A stretch of DNA of 64,000 nucleotides, from NCBI RefSeq assembly GCF_021917145.1, contig NW_025813746.1:47501-111500 (forward strand), written 5' to 3'. The DNA comes from Hypomesus transpacificus. Taxonomy: Eukaryota > Chordata > Actinopteri > Osmeriformes > Osmeridae. The notes under the pieces are model-generated. The model was given only the letters and a program-made list of their open reading frames with translations. It searched no databases and was not told the origin of the DNA. Below, piece by piece: positions 52,901 through 64,000 of this stretch. Made by a program: the position numbers and the translations under genes. Numbering within the stretch: position 1 is the first letter of the stretch; each line of letters begins with the position of its first letter.

Positions 52901-55900
52901 TGATGGTGGAGTTAGGCAATGAGATCTGCAAACTAAGTGATAAAAAGCCTTTCCACACTGGTCAAATGGGTATGTAGAAATCTGTTTCTTGGCACATATT
53001 TGGTCTCAGATCAGGTCTCTCATGTTCCTTGTTCAGACGTATTTTAATGTGCGTTTATCAATGTGATTTAGAATACACAGAGTAAAAGAATTCTCTGCTT
53101 AGAATATACTACACAGAAAAAGGTACTAGATCTTAAATGAAAAATGAAATATGACTAAAATCAACATTTCTGCCTTTCAGTTGAAAACAACATCTATCCC
53201 AATACTGAGTGCGTCCCAGGGTATCTTTGCTATGAGAGTAAATGGGATATTAGTGACACAATACAGCCCAAGAAGGCCTCCATTCAGACATGCAATAATA
53301 CTAATCACCAGTGTATCAAGTTAACCTCCGATGACTTTTGCTCAGAACTCAAAACAAACTTTAGCTGTTTTACTCCCAACGTTATCAAAACACCCATCAC
53401 CCTAGGTAAGCCATGGTTCTTCTGATAGTAAACATAAGTTATATGTCTGAAATGCTCTAAGTAAATTAATCCATTTTATAATAATTCAAGTATTGATTCT
53501 GTTTTGTTTTTATCTCTATTAGATCTATTTGAGAGAAGTTCAGTTGAAATTGAAATAAAAACTTCCAATAAACTTCCTCTTCAACCAAATTGGACTAACA
53601 AACCAAAGAACTGTAGCAAGAGTATAGAACTGGATTATTCCTGTCAGGGTGAGCAGAGAAATGTGCTTTACTTCACAACAATGTATCATAGTGTTTGTCT
53701 GTGACACTGTAAAAAGTGACATGAATCAGTAGAAAACAAATACAAAATAACATGATTTGTCTACTGTGTGGGTTACAAACACAGGACCAGGTGCATCTAA
53801 TGTGACCATCTCTATGTTGGAGCCCTACACCCGGTATAACTGTACTGGGCGTGTCAAACTCAACAATCAGACAACAAATAATACCAAGTCCTTTCTCGTC
53901 AACGTAGAATGCAGTGAGTTGAAAATTACTAAAGAAAAATGACAGGATGGATTCCCTGAATCTCAACTTCCTATCTGGGTGATCAACAAGGATGCAATGT
54001 GACCATTGTTTAATGTTTCATTCTACAGGGTTAAACATAACATTGTCAAGCCCAACCCAGAGCAATACATCCATTAGCCTGAGTTGGGAGACAACCTCTG
54101 AAAACTGCCCACACGAACATCTTTTGAAGCTCTCATACAACGGCTGCTGCACACAAGTGAATGGCAAAACAGGTAGAGGCCTGTACGATTTTACTATTTG
54201 AAAAGTTACTGTGTGATAGTGGGACCTCTTCATAACGTTTTGTTCTCCCCTTAGAATGCTATTCAGGGCTAGTTACAAACAGCCGTGTTGAGATCACAGG
54301 ATTGGAACCATATAAAGATCATACATGTTATGTAATTCCACATTACAATCGCCAGCCAGTACCGGAGAAGACATCGTATCCAGTAGACCTAAAGACCAAA
54401 CCTGGAAGTAAGTATCTGCTACTAATTAATAATGACAAATTATTATTTAATGAATATTTAGGCCTAGTCAATGTTGCTCTGCAAACAGTAGACCTATCTG
54501 ATGTTCATCATATTTACATTGTAATCTGGGGGGGGGTTCCAAGCTAAAATGTACTCTTTCTGTATTTCCCAGTTCCTGGAAAAGTCGAGATCTCTTCTCT
54601 GATTTTGAAAGAAAACAATCATTACGAAATTAAATGTAGTCCACTACAGAAAGAAAAATATAACGGAAAGAGCATTACATACATAGCCTTTCTCGATGAC
54701 GGACAGAAAAGGAATAACAGCAACTGCCAATTTGATTTCAAAGATCTTAGCTATTCCACAACGTACACACTAACTGTAAATATTTATTATCTTGTGAGAT
54801 TCCAAAAATTACAATATTAGAACTTGGAGGGAGAACAGTTGGAGTAACCAGACATTTGATGTTCTCTAGGTGTTTGCTTTCAACGGGGAATTCAACAGTA
54901 CACCGTCAGTAAAACATATTGTCACTCGCTGTAAGTAGGCTGGTTTTGGTATTGTTTTTTTCTTGCCCAATATCACGTAGGACTAAACACCACTATTTTC
55001 CCAGCTTTTTTTTTTTTTTTTACTGTATCTGCTGGCCCTGTCGTTTCTTACCGGAGTGGGCATGACTTCTGTCCCTGTGATGTTGTCTTCCCCTTCTCAG
55101 ACAATGACAAAGCTGCCATTGGGATCTTGGGTTTCTTCATCATCCTTACCTCCCTCGCCCTCATCTTCGTCGTCTACAAAATCTACCTTCTGCATCGCAA
55201 GAAGTTTGGGTACGTCCACGATGGCTGTGTCACGTAATGCGGCGGCTTTGGCATGTCAGCCTGATCGAGATTTCATGTATAAAGGCCATGAGCCTATTTC
55301 AAGTGCATCGCTCCATGGCCTTCTTCCATTTTTGCGGCGAGGGTCAACACTCTAATTTCGAACGTACTCTTTTTCTTCCCCAGCAACAACAATGAAACTC
55401 TTGAGCTGATTGAGCAAAGTAAGTGAATCTTTCATGAGTCCCTTTTTTGTGTCTGTTCAGTGTCAATCTTTATTGGGAACAATGTAAAGGGAGAGCACAA
55501 TGCGTGAGCCACTTCATGCGGCCACTGGCACTATCTGTATAAAAAGGCAAGAGATGTCCCCAGTACGTAATAAGTGAATGTTCACCATAAGTCGTTTGAA
55601 TCTAGAACCTTCTTTATACAAAACTGTATAAAGTTTTGTATAAAACGTTTGTTTACGTATTTTGCTGATAATCGGCCGATGCTTGCCTAGGCAACGAGGA
55701 CAGCCTGTTGAACGTGGAGCCCATTGTAGCAGACCTCCTCCTTGACACGTACAAGAGGAAGATAGCAGATGAGGGTCGACTGTTCTTAGCCGAGTTTCAG
55801 GTGAAACTGGGAACCCTTCTCTTTCCTCGCTTACGTCCTCATTCGTTACTTCACTTAAGTACACACCTTTTCAGTTTACAAATACGTATTTTTGGGGTTT

Positions 55901-57539
55901 GATTTCATTTGATATGCTCTCAAACTTTCAGATGACTGTCAGACTGTTGACAGACTCAGACTGTAGTAGCTTTGATTTCATTTGTTAATAGTTAGTGGTA
56001 GTCTACTAATGTTAACTTTATGATGATATTACGTATCTAAACCATCCTAGTCAATTCATTTACGCTACAGTTTATTTACATTTGTATGTATCTCCCCCCA
56101 GATATCTGATTGTTTACAATAAAACAAAAGTATTTGTTGAGATATATGGCCCCCTCATTTTAAGATTGAATAACATTCTAGCTATGCTACTGTCATCAAC
56201 CATTTCCCCGTTTCGGCCAACTCCTCCTCTCACGTAGTCGCTGTCTCCTTCTAGAGCATTCCAAGGATCTTCAGCACCTACTCAGCAAAAGAAGCCAGGA
56301 AACAATGCAATCACGCCAAGAATCGCTACATCGACATCCTGCCTTGTGAGTGAACAACAGTGTCAACCCTTCTGCCCAGAGCATTTACATTTAGTCATTT
56401 AGCAGACGCTCTTATCCAGAGCGACTTACAGTAAGTACAGGGACATTCCCTCCGAGGCCAGTAGGGTGAAGTGCCTTTCCCAAGGACACAAGTCATTTGG
56501 CACGGCCGGGAATTGAACCGACACAGTTGACCCAAACAGATCCGAGCGAGGTCCACCTGAAAGCGTTCCGTCATGGTGCGTCTCTCTTCGTTGTTTTGTC
56601 AGATGATCACAACCGCGTCCAGCTGACTTCTGGGAGAGGAGAGACAGGATGGGACTACATCAACGCCAGCTTCATAGACGTGAGGAGGATCAGTCAGACT
56701 TGACTGAGAAAGTTGTTTATCTTTTTCACATTTTCATGTCGGCCTAGATCACGTGTTACATTTACATTTAGTCATTTAGCAGACGCTCTTATCCAGAGCG
56801 ACTTACAGTAAGTACAGGGACATTCCCCCTGAGGCAAGTAGGGTGAAATGCCTTGCCCAAGGACACAATGTAATTTGGCACGGCGGGGAATTGATCCGGC
56901 AACCTTCTGATTACTAGCCCGATTCCCTCACCGCTCAGCCATCTGACTCCCGTGTTGTTTTGGTGTCACTAAGAGAGACTGATCTTATGTTCCAAACACA
57001 GAAGCTGATGTTGTGTGTCTCTTTCATGACAGGGTTACAAGGAATCAAAGAAGTACATAGCAGCCCAGGGTGAGATCATGTGTGTCTAAATATATATATA
57101 TGAGTCATTATAAATACTCATTTATTCAACTCACTGAAGTCTGTAGACTGAAGACAGATCGTGTGTTTGTTTTTGTGTGCGTGCACTGTAATGTGTGTGT
57201 GCGCATATAAAAATGAGTGTGTGTGTGTGTTTGTTTGCAACAGGTCCAAAGGAGGAGACTGTAGCTGATTTCTGGAGAATGATCTGGGAGCAACAGTCAT
57301 CCATCATTGTCATGGTGACCCGTTGTGAGGAGAGTAACAGGGTAAGAGGATAGCTCTCATCATTATCGTCATGGTGATTACACAGACTGTAGCTGTCACT
57401 GTTGAAAGTTCTGTTCCTTTTCGTTGCCCACAAGTATAGCCTGCCCAAACAAGAAATACCTTTTACATTTTTATGTATTTATGGAAAAAATGAGGATGTT
57501 GACAGTGGAGGTGATGATAAAGGTTATGATGATGATGAA

Positions 57540-57570
<31 letters not shown>

Positions 57571-58786
57571 CGGATGATGATGATGTTGGCAGTGATGATG
57601 AAGATGACGATAAAGACACGGATGATGATGATGATGATGTTGGCAGTGATGATGAAGATGACGATAAAGACACGGATGATGACAATGATGTGCTTGCAGA
57701 ATAAATGTGCCCAGTACTGGCCGTCCGCTGAGGACGAGGCAGAGATCTTCGATGAGTTTGTGGTGAAGCTGAATGGAGAGGACCTCTGCCCCGATTACAT
57801 CATCCGCCGTCTCACCCTGACTAACGTGAGTCTCCAGCTCTCCGTGGAAACATCACTCAGTAGACTGACAGTGTGGCTTCCCTTTCTCCCTCTCTTACCT
57901 CCCTGTGGGTGTGTATTCATGTGTGTGTGTGTGGGTGTAAACACATGTTGTGTGTGTGTGCTGTGTGTGTCCTTCCAGAAGAGGGAAAAGTCCTCAGAGA
58001 GGGAGGTGACCCACATCCAGTTCACCAGCTGGCCGGACCACGGCGTCCCAGGGGAACCCCACCTTCTCCTCAAGCTGCGACGCCGCGTCAACGCCTTCAA
58101 GAACTTCTTCAGCGGACCCATCGTCATTCACTGCAGGTGGGGCACGGCCACTAAGAGCTCCATGTCATGCGTTTAAGTAGTGAAGGCATTATGTAATACA
58201 TGGTCCTATCGTATGTGTGTGTATATGCTTGGGTGTTTGTGTGTGTATCTTTCGTGTGTGTGTGTGTCTGTGTGGGTGTGTGGTGTGTTTGTGTGTATTA
58301 TGTGTGTGTCTGTGTGTGTATAATGTGTGTGTCTGTGTGTGTATTATGTGTGTGTTTGTGTGGCTGTGTCTGTGTGTGTATTATGTGTGTGTGTGTGTGT
58401 GTTTGTGTGGGTGTGTCTGTGTCTGTCTGTGTATTATGTGTATGTTTGTGTTTGTGCGGGTGTGTGGCGTGTCTGTGTGTGTGTGTGTACTATGTGGGGT
58501 GCGTGCAGTGCGGGAGTGGGGCGTACTGGCACCTACATCAGCATAGATGCTATGATGGAGGGTCTGGACTCAGAGGGACGAGTGGACATCTATGGTTTCG
58601 TGGTCGGGCTCCGTAGACAGAGGTCCCTCATGGTCCAAGTGGAGGTAAACATCTGCTGGAAACACACACACACACATTTACACTCAAACACACATAGATG
58701 CGTACACACACATGAACATTTAGGGCAGTATGTGACAAATCATGCATTTGTACAGGATATAGGTGTGATCAATATATTGTTTAATC

Positions 58787-58818
<32 letters not shown>

Positions 58819-61683
58819 CAGGCCCAGTACATTCTCATCCACCAGGCTCTGATAGAGCACAACCAGTTTGGAGAGACAGAGGTCCCCCTGTCTGAGTTGC
58901 ACTCCACACTGGGCAGGCTCCAGAATAGAGACCCTGGCAGTGATCCCTCCTTGCTGGAGTGCGAATTCCAGGTCGGAACTCTTGTGTACCTAGACCTATC
59001 CTGATTGGTTCCTTTTTTTAACTTGATTGCTTAACTTAGCGATCGGGTAGCACATTGATCGGGTGCCTGATTGATCCTTTGAATGATTGGATGTCCGTTT
59101 GTGATTCAGAGACTTCCCAAGTACAAGAACTGGAGGACCTTCAACATGGGGACCACCGAGGAGAACAAGAAGAAGAACCGGTACTCGTCAGTGATCCCAT
59201 GTGAGTGTTCCCCCCCCCCCCCACTGGCCCACAGCTGGCCCACAGCTGGCCCACAGCTGGCCCACAGCTGGCCCACAGCTGGCCCACAGCTGGCAGGGAG
59301 CAACAGGGATTCTGCGGGGAGAACTGCAGACGAGCCACTACACATGCAGTCTGGGACTCCACCTCGAAAACAAGTGACATGTTGAGTTCAGTTCCCTGTT
59401 GTAATGGGTTTCCACCCTCTCCCCCTTCCCCCCCCCCCCTCCCCCCCTTCCCCTCCCCCCTCCCAGATGACTACAACCGAGTGCTGGTCAAGATGGAGGA
59501 CGAGAGCAGCCATGACAGTGACCAGGAGTCGGATGAGGACGATTCGTCGGACGAGGAGGAGGAAACGCCCTCCGCGTACATCAACGCCTCCCATATAGAC
59601 GTGGGTTACCGTGACAACATGGTTCTGATGATGTCAAGGTTCCGTGGTTCTATAACGGGTCCTGGAGGGGGGGGGTTCCTAAAATGTACCTGAGGTTTTT
59701 AATAAAGCGACCAGTGGGTTTTAGTATTTGACCTCCGCGTCCTATAATGGGACCTGGGGGTTCAAAAGAATGTACCTGCGTTTCTATAACGCGACCTTGT
59801 GGTTTTGGTAAGGCGCCCTGTGTTTCTCGGATGCAGGGCTACTGGTGTCCACGCAGTCTCATAGCAGCCCAGGGACCGCTCCCCCACACCAGCGCAGACT
59901 TCTGGCAGATGGTGTGGGGTAAGAAGAGCCCGGCCCTCGTCATGCTGTCTGACTGCACGGAGGGGAACCAGGTGAGCCGACACACGCACGCTCCACGCAG
60001 CCCACAGACACTTACAGAGGAGTGCAGCACTGAAATCACGTGTGTGTGTGTGTGTGTGTGGTGTGTGCGTGTAGGAGTTTTGCTCTGCATACTGGGGCGA
60101 TAGCAAGATGACATTTGGAGAAGTGGAGGTGGAGGTGACCGCCACAGACGTGACTGCTGGATACACAGTGCGCACCATGCAACTCAGACACGCCAAGGTA
60201 CCGGCGTGACTAAACAGAGATCAGACGCAGTCCCCTCGCCGTGTGAACTTTTCGTTTCCAACATTTGAACTGCGAATGTCCTTTGATATGCGTCCCACTG
60301 TGCTTGCAGAGGAAAGAGAGGCGGCAGGTGAAACAGTACCACTTCCTGAAGTGGGCGGGGAGAGAACTCCCGGAGAACAGCCAGGAGCTGATAGACATGA
60401 TTAGGAACATCAAGAAGGCCTGTAGTCAGAGCCAATCAGAGAGCAGCGGGCCTGTTGTGGTCCACTGCAAGTGAGTGACGACCTCGGAGAAGAATCCGGT
60501 GTTCTGAGTGCTTCCATACTGACATCTCGGCAGGAAATTGAATTCATAATCTTCCCCCATCCATCCCTTCGTCCCTCTTTCTCTTCCTCCATCCCTTCAT
60601 CCCTCCCTCTTTTCAACCCACCCACTCTTCCACCATCTCTTTATCCTTCCCTCTCTCTCTCTCCATCCCTCCCTTGCCCTTTCTATCTCTCCCTCCCTCT
60701 CTCCCTCCATCTCTCCCTCCTTCCATCTCTCCCTCCCTCTCTCCCTCCATCTCTCCCTCCCTCCATCTCTCCCTCTCTCCCTCCCTCTCTCCCTCCCTCC
60801 ATCTCTCCCTCTCTATCTCCCTCCCTCCCTCCTTCCCTCCATCTCTCCCTCCCTCCCTCCATCTCTCCCTCTCTCCCTCCCTCTCTCCCTCTCTCTCCAT
60901 CCCTCCCTCCATCTCTCCCTCTTCTCTCAGTGATGGCTCTTCACGCTCAGGGGTGTTCTGCGCCCTGTGGAACCTTCTGGCCTGTGCTCAGACCGAGAAG
61001 CTGGTGGACGTGTTCCAGGTGGCCAAAGCACTGCGTAAGGAGAGACAGGGCATGATCACCAAACTGGTTAGTCCAAGCCTCCAGCCTCAATTCCCCCCCC
61101 CCCCCCCCCTGCTGGTTTACAGCAAGTGTGGTGGTCTGCTGTGCTCTGTACTGACTATGCACTGTTTGTATTGTATGTCACTTAGGATAAACGAATACAA
61201 ATGTCAATGGAAGTTATAATCTGGGAGCTACAGACCTTTTTACACAACATGTTACACAGGACCTGTTACACACACTGTGTGTGTACCTCTGTTGTTTCTG
61301 TGTGTACATATATATATTTATATGTGTGTGTGTGTGTGTGTGTGTCTCAGGAGCAGTACCAGTTCCTCTATGACGCTCTGGATGGAGCGTTCCCAGTGCA
61401 GAACGGGGAAGTGAAGCAGGCCGCCGTCCCCTCGGCCGTGTCCGTCCAGATCGTCAACGAGACCCAGACAGAGTTGACAGGCAGCGCCGCCGCAGCCTCC
61501 GACCAGCAGGGGGCAGCAGCGCCGCAGCAGCAGGCAGAGGAGACCGTCCCCCTCGTGTCCAGTTCAGGGAAAGCCACGGGCGCAGCTGAAAGCGAGGGGG
61601 GTTCCGAAGAGCCCAGGCCGCCCTCTGAGACGACCCCCCTGGGGGACACCAGCAACGGCCCTCTGGTCACCGTAGACCTGTGA
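48135..61683 (+). CDS. ptprc: CD45, receptor-type tyrosine phosphatase C, complete (copy 2)
   Basis: CD45 sets antigen-receptor signalling thresholds by dephosphorylating Src-family kinases. Exons: 48135-48198, 51379-51402, 51701-51784, 51900-52121, 52257-52277, 52556-52969, 53181-53405, 53523-53648, 53785-53913, 54029-54172, 54255-54407, 54573-54775, 54870-54930, 55101-55209, 55384-55418, 55691-55800, 56255-56345, 56603-56679, 57033-57069, 57244-57341, 57700-57825, 57979-58136, 58509-58644, 58822-58971, 59110-59200, 59467-59600, 59837-59971, 60075-60197, 60310-60470, 60931-61066, 61351-61683. They sum to 4,110 nt: 1,369 codons plus TGA. Signal peptide first, then Ser/Thr/Pro-rich variable exons, Cys-rich/FnIII-like ectodomain, membrane span (about 624-655), and a wedge region with [21 protein letters not shown]1 has WPDHGVP (Asp871) and the loop [10 protein letters not shown] (Cys903). 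D2 has an acidic insert, KWAG in place of WPD, and HCNDGSSRSG (Cys1213). Numbering assumes all variable exons are included. Confidence 0.95.
49093..49162 (-). mobile_element. tRNA-derived SINE head
   Basis: The minus strand has a box-A-like CAGCTCAGAAGTAGGG and a perfect box B, GGTTCGAATCC. The acceptor stem does not pair well and it abuts another SINE, so it is read as a SINE fragment and not a tRNA gene. Confidence 0.6.
49163..49340 (-). mobile_element. tRNA-derived SINE with L2-type tail
   Basis: Same family as 4645-4840, with the tail at the left (TTTAGTCATTTAGCAGACGC) and the head truncated at about 49,340. It is present only in duplication unit 2. Confidence 0.82.
49745..49935. repeat. 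GA microsatellite of about 190 bp
   Basis: Nearly pure (GA)n with a few GACA interruptions, present only in unit 2, inside the ptprc first intron. It produces serine/leucine ORFs on the other strand that are not genes. Confidence 0.95.
51169..51182. promoter_or_regulatory. palindromic X-box (RFX-type) motif
   Basis: GTTGCCGTAGCAAC fits the RFX consensus GTNRCC(N0-3)RGYAAC in full. It lies in a GC-richer patch (51,050-51,320) that is unique to unit 2, about 200 bp upstream of the first variable exon of ptprc. It may mark an alternative promoter. Confidence 0.4.
56382..56520 (-). mobile_element. truncated tRNA-derived SINE in ptprc intron
   Basis: Tail at the left (TTTAGTCATTTAGCAGACGC); the tRNA head is lost after GGCCGGGAATTGAACCG. 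It lies between the exons at 56255 and 56603. Confidence 0.82.
56757..56950 (-). mobile_element. full-length tRNA-derived SINE in ptprc intron
   Basis: Tail to head are complete, ending CCGCTCAGCCATCTGACTCC on the + strand. It lies in the intron after the exon at 56603-56679. Confidence 0.86.
57490..57695. repeat. GAT-rich repeat abutting a ptprc splice acceptor
   Basis: A (GAT)n tract contains a roughly 54-bp unit duplicated almost exactly (core GTTGGCAGTGATGATGAAGA). It ends a few bases before the acceptor of exon 57700-57825. The Asp/Glu-rich ORF across it is out of context: retaining this intron hits TAG four codons after the preceding exon. Confidence 0.85.
59224..59292. repeat. 11-bp tandem repeat in ptprc intron
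   Basis: About six exact copies of CTGGCCCACAG lie between the D1/D2 exons at 59110 and 59467. Confidence 0.9.
60640..60928. repeat. long CTCCCTCCATCT polypyrimidine tract
   Basis: Nearly 290 nt of C/T-rich tandem repeat run straight into the TCTCAG acceptor of the ptprc exon at 60931. It acts in effect as a very long polypyrimidine tract. ORFs on both strands here are artefacts. Confidence 0.9.
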
Positions 61684-62400
61684 GAGGCAAAGAGGAAACT
61701 GTCCCAGAGATAAAGCGTTCCAAATAAGAGGGGATCTGTCGTGTATATGTGAGTGCTTTTGACCATGTGTAACCTATCTAGACCTATCTACTTAAAGTAT
61801 GAAAGTTTGTGTTACTACTGAAATCTTACTATAGGATATGAGTTTGCTTGGCTTCATGGCTTGATGAATGTATGTAAACGTACTTATGTTTGTAGATTTA
61901 TATACATTGTTTATGTAAAATGTGCATGTTTTTATGTTTTATATGTAATTCTATACTATGGTGTAATTTTGTAACTTGGCAGATTTTAAATTGAAAACTA
62001 AATTATAAGTTGGGTTACCCTAATTGTTCTTAAACTTCCAAAATGGTTGGTTGTATTTTTTCAAGCAAAGTGAAAAAAACGAACTTTGTACTACTTGCTG
62101 TTTTCAAACTATGAGATGTTTCATCAAACATGGATGTTACAAAATTACAAAAATGTGTTTATGTAGTTAAGCTTAAATAGTTGGTTGATAAGACAATATG
62201 CTTTTCTGTACTGCAGTACATTTCTATAGAAATAAAAATTATACAAAATTATATTTTTGAGTTTCTTGATGACCTCTCTGCTCTGCAGTTTGATTCACAT
62301 TCAGACGTTCTCCTCCACACCTTTTCTTATTATTTGTTTAGCTCTTCGCTTTTATTCAGAGACACTTGGGTAACACTGTTAAAGCGTTGAATAAAAGCGG
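61684..62400 (+). other. ptprc: ptprc 3' UTR with polyadenylation signals
   Basis: AT-rich sequence follows the stop, with AATAAA at 62231-62236 and again at 62390-62395. A 3' UTR of about 0.55-0.7 kb is inferred. Confidence 0.65.
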
Positions 62401-62418
62401 TATGTGAATAATTTTGGG

Positions 62419-62614
62419 GCGCTTCATTACCGCCATCTAGTGGTTTAATGTGAGAACTGCACGCGGCACAATGGAGCTGTCATTTAAAACTGTAAATCGA
62501 AAAAGTAAATCCGTTTCCATAGTACAGCGCTTTAGCATCGCCATCTAGTGATTTGCTGTGAGAACTGCATGTGTAATGCTCACATTAAACCACTAGATGG
62601 CGGTATTGAAGCGC
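62419..62614. repeat. inverted repeat with divergent CTCF-type motifs
   Basis: Arms of about 36 bp (62419-62454 and 62579-62614) are nearly perfect reverse complements. Each holds CCACTAGATGGCGG, which fits the CTCF core consensus CCASYAGRKGGCRS throughout: minus strand at 62430-62443, plus strand at 62590-62603. A weaker copy lies between them (about 62,540). It sits just past the ptprc polyadenylation signals. Confidence 0.75.
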
Positions 62615-62649
62615 GGCACAATGGAGCTGTAACGTAAAACTTGAAATCG

Positions 62650-63721
62650 AGAAAGTAGCAGTAGCCTAACAGTAAATGAAGCGTTGTGAGACACAATATC
62701 AGCTAATACATACAGCCGTGTGAATGAGATAATTTAGTTGTGGTCACTTAACCTTATTAAGTGCACTTATAAAAAAATAAACTTTTGTTATATCAGTTTG
62801 GTCTAACTGGCTTGGAACCACACGGTCTTAACATACGATATGTCTCTACAATAGGTTATTCCGTACAAATATACAATACAGGAGACGGTATCTGACTGCA
62901 AACTCAACAGTTGCACATGAACCAAACTACACGCTATACAAGATTTTTTAAGTATACTTTATTTGGGGAACTGAAAGAACTGTCAATTTCTTCAATCAAA
63001 TATCAAAAGCAAACAGTAACATAGCTAAGACACTCAAGTGTACAGACGGGATACTGATAATTTACACAGGGCACAATCATGTTGAATTAGATCAGTTTTA
63101 TTTGAATAGCATAGTCACTTTAATCATTCGAAGGTTAGGTGCATTTGTATAAAAAATATATTCAGACTACAAAAATTCAGAGAATTCAAATCGCCAGGTG
63201 TCTAAAGTGCCCGAGTGCATTTTCATCAGTCCAAACCATGTCTCCTCCTTATCGCGTTTTTGTCGCTCCAATCAGCAGAGCTTGTCATACTATAGGAAAA
63301 CTGCTTCTTATCACAGGGAGCGGCACTGATTTTAAAATATATCTAGTTGTATATCAATGTAGTCATCTCTGAACGCCACCACAATACACCTTGATACAGA
63401 GATCAGACAGTCCTCAGAGCATTCTTGATGTTGATAAAGGTGCGTTAGAGACTTCTTAACGACTTCATCTGTGTTGGTTGGCTTTCAAATACTCCTTACA
63501 TGTTCGCTGGATGAACTTTGATATGTCAAATTGAATACCTAGCACATGATTGATAGATTGGGTACATTCACCCTGATTCGTTTTATCAATCCAATTTCAA
63601 TTGATACAATCTATAGTGTCTTAGCTGACTGATTGATTGATTGGAAAAGCATTGGTCTGAGTGGTCAGGGAAGTCACGTGATCTACTTCCCCTGCTGTGA
63701 CTTCCTTCTTCTCTGTGCCTC

Positions 63722-63757
<36 letters not shown>

Positions 63758-64000
63758 ATCCGGATAGGGCAGCACGTACATCCTCAGCAACGTCACAAGC
63801 AACCCACACTGTGACCAGGATCATTCTCAGCTGCAGCAGAGTGATAGCACCTCTCTGTGCTCCCATTCCTTGGTCCTACACCAACCCACAAAGGCCCGTC
63901 CCTGGAGAAGGGCACCTGGTGAGGGCAGCCACTGGTACCACTCCCTGGTCCTGCCCTTCTGCTTGGGTCCTGAGACCTGGACCCGACCCAGGCCCCGTCA
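62650..64000. other. no gene recognised; C35 run
   Basis: AT-rich non-coding sequence is followed by an uninterrupted C run at 63723-63757 and then a GC-richer end (63,760-64,000) with no convincing exon. ORFs across the C run are low-complexity. Confidence 0.4.

Larger units (their letters stand above)
42930..55335. repeat. ptprc tandem duplication, unit 2
   Basis: This is the second copy of 33795-40390. Segments absent from unit 1 are the LINE at 43058-44206, 45382-47555, about 48,285-48,850, about 49,050-49,960 (two SINEs plus a GA microsatellite) and 50,260-51,345. Between 52,468 and 55,108 the offset to unit 1 is a constant 14,951 bp, so there are no indels over that interval. Confidence 0.92.

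Noticed and set aside
57402..57704. Asp/Glu-rich ORF over the GAT repeat
   Set aside because: It is intronic, not in phase with the ptprc reading, and retention of the intron would stop at once.

Overview
This is vertebrate nuclear DNA, almost certainly from a teleost fish. The genes are split by GT-AG introns, the proteins match vertebrate eEF2, NOS1AP, NEK7 and CD45, and the repeats are of types common in fish: L2-type LINE, tRNA-derived SINEs with an L2-like tail, small hAT-like elements, and long CA, GA, C and G tracts. The species cannot be named from the sequence alone.

Layout. 1-65 is the last coding exon of an unrecognised + strand gene. 2112-8899 (minus strand) is a complete 13-exon eef2; its joined exons give exactly 858 codons plus a stop, the length of vertebrate eEF2. 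Two of its introns each carry a box C/D snoRNA of the SNORD37 type. A 45-codon ORF starts 113 bp away on the other strand. 10872-11290 holds the first two coding exons of nos1ap. After 6 kb without recognisable exons comes a 500-N assembly gap (17302-17801). 18403-20384 holds the last two coding exons of nek7. The rest of nos1ap and the 5' part of nek7 are missing, so the gap may join unrelated contigs. 22.8-33.7 kb is gene-poor.

The most notable part is 33.8-61.7 kb, where ptprc (CD45) lies in two tandem copies. Copy 2 (48135-61683) is complete: signal peptide, variable mucin exons, cysteine-rich/FnIII-like ectodomain, membrane span, active PTP domain D1, degenerate D2 and a C-terminal tail; the joined exons give 1,369 codons plus a stop. 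Copy 1 (35654-40280) keeps the signal peptide, ectodomain and membrane span but stops after a short tail and has no phosphatase domains. The only piece of the 3' gene left beside it is an inverted, broken fragment of the last ptprc exon, whose core has expanded into five 33-bp units that each hold a CTCF-type motif. Over about 2.65 kb of ectodomain exons and introns the copies differ at only about three positions with no indels, while both flanks are clearly diverged. This looks like recent gene conversion, or an assembly error. The variable mucin exons are in a different order in the two copies.

Together, eef2 and its intronic snoRNAs are a housekeeping translation unit. Nek7 next to ptprc recalls the human 1q31 neighbourhood (NEK7-ATP6V1G3-PTPRC), although no atp6v1g3 was recognised here. 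The ptprc pair is a candidate two-gene system: a full receptor phosphatase plus a phosphatase-less, membrane-anchored ectodomain kept similar by conversion.
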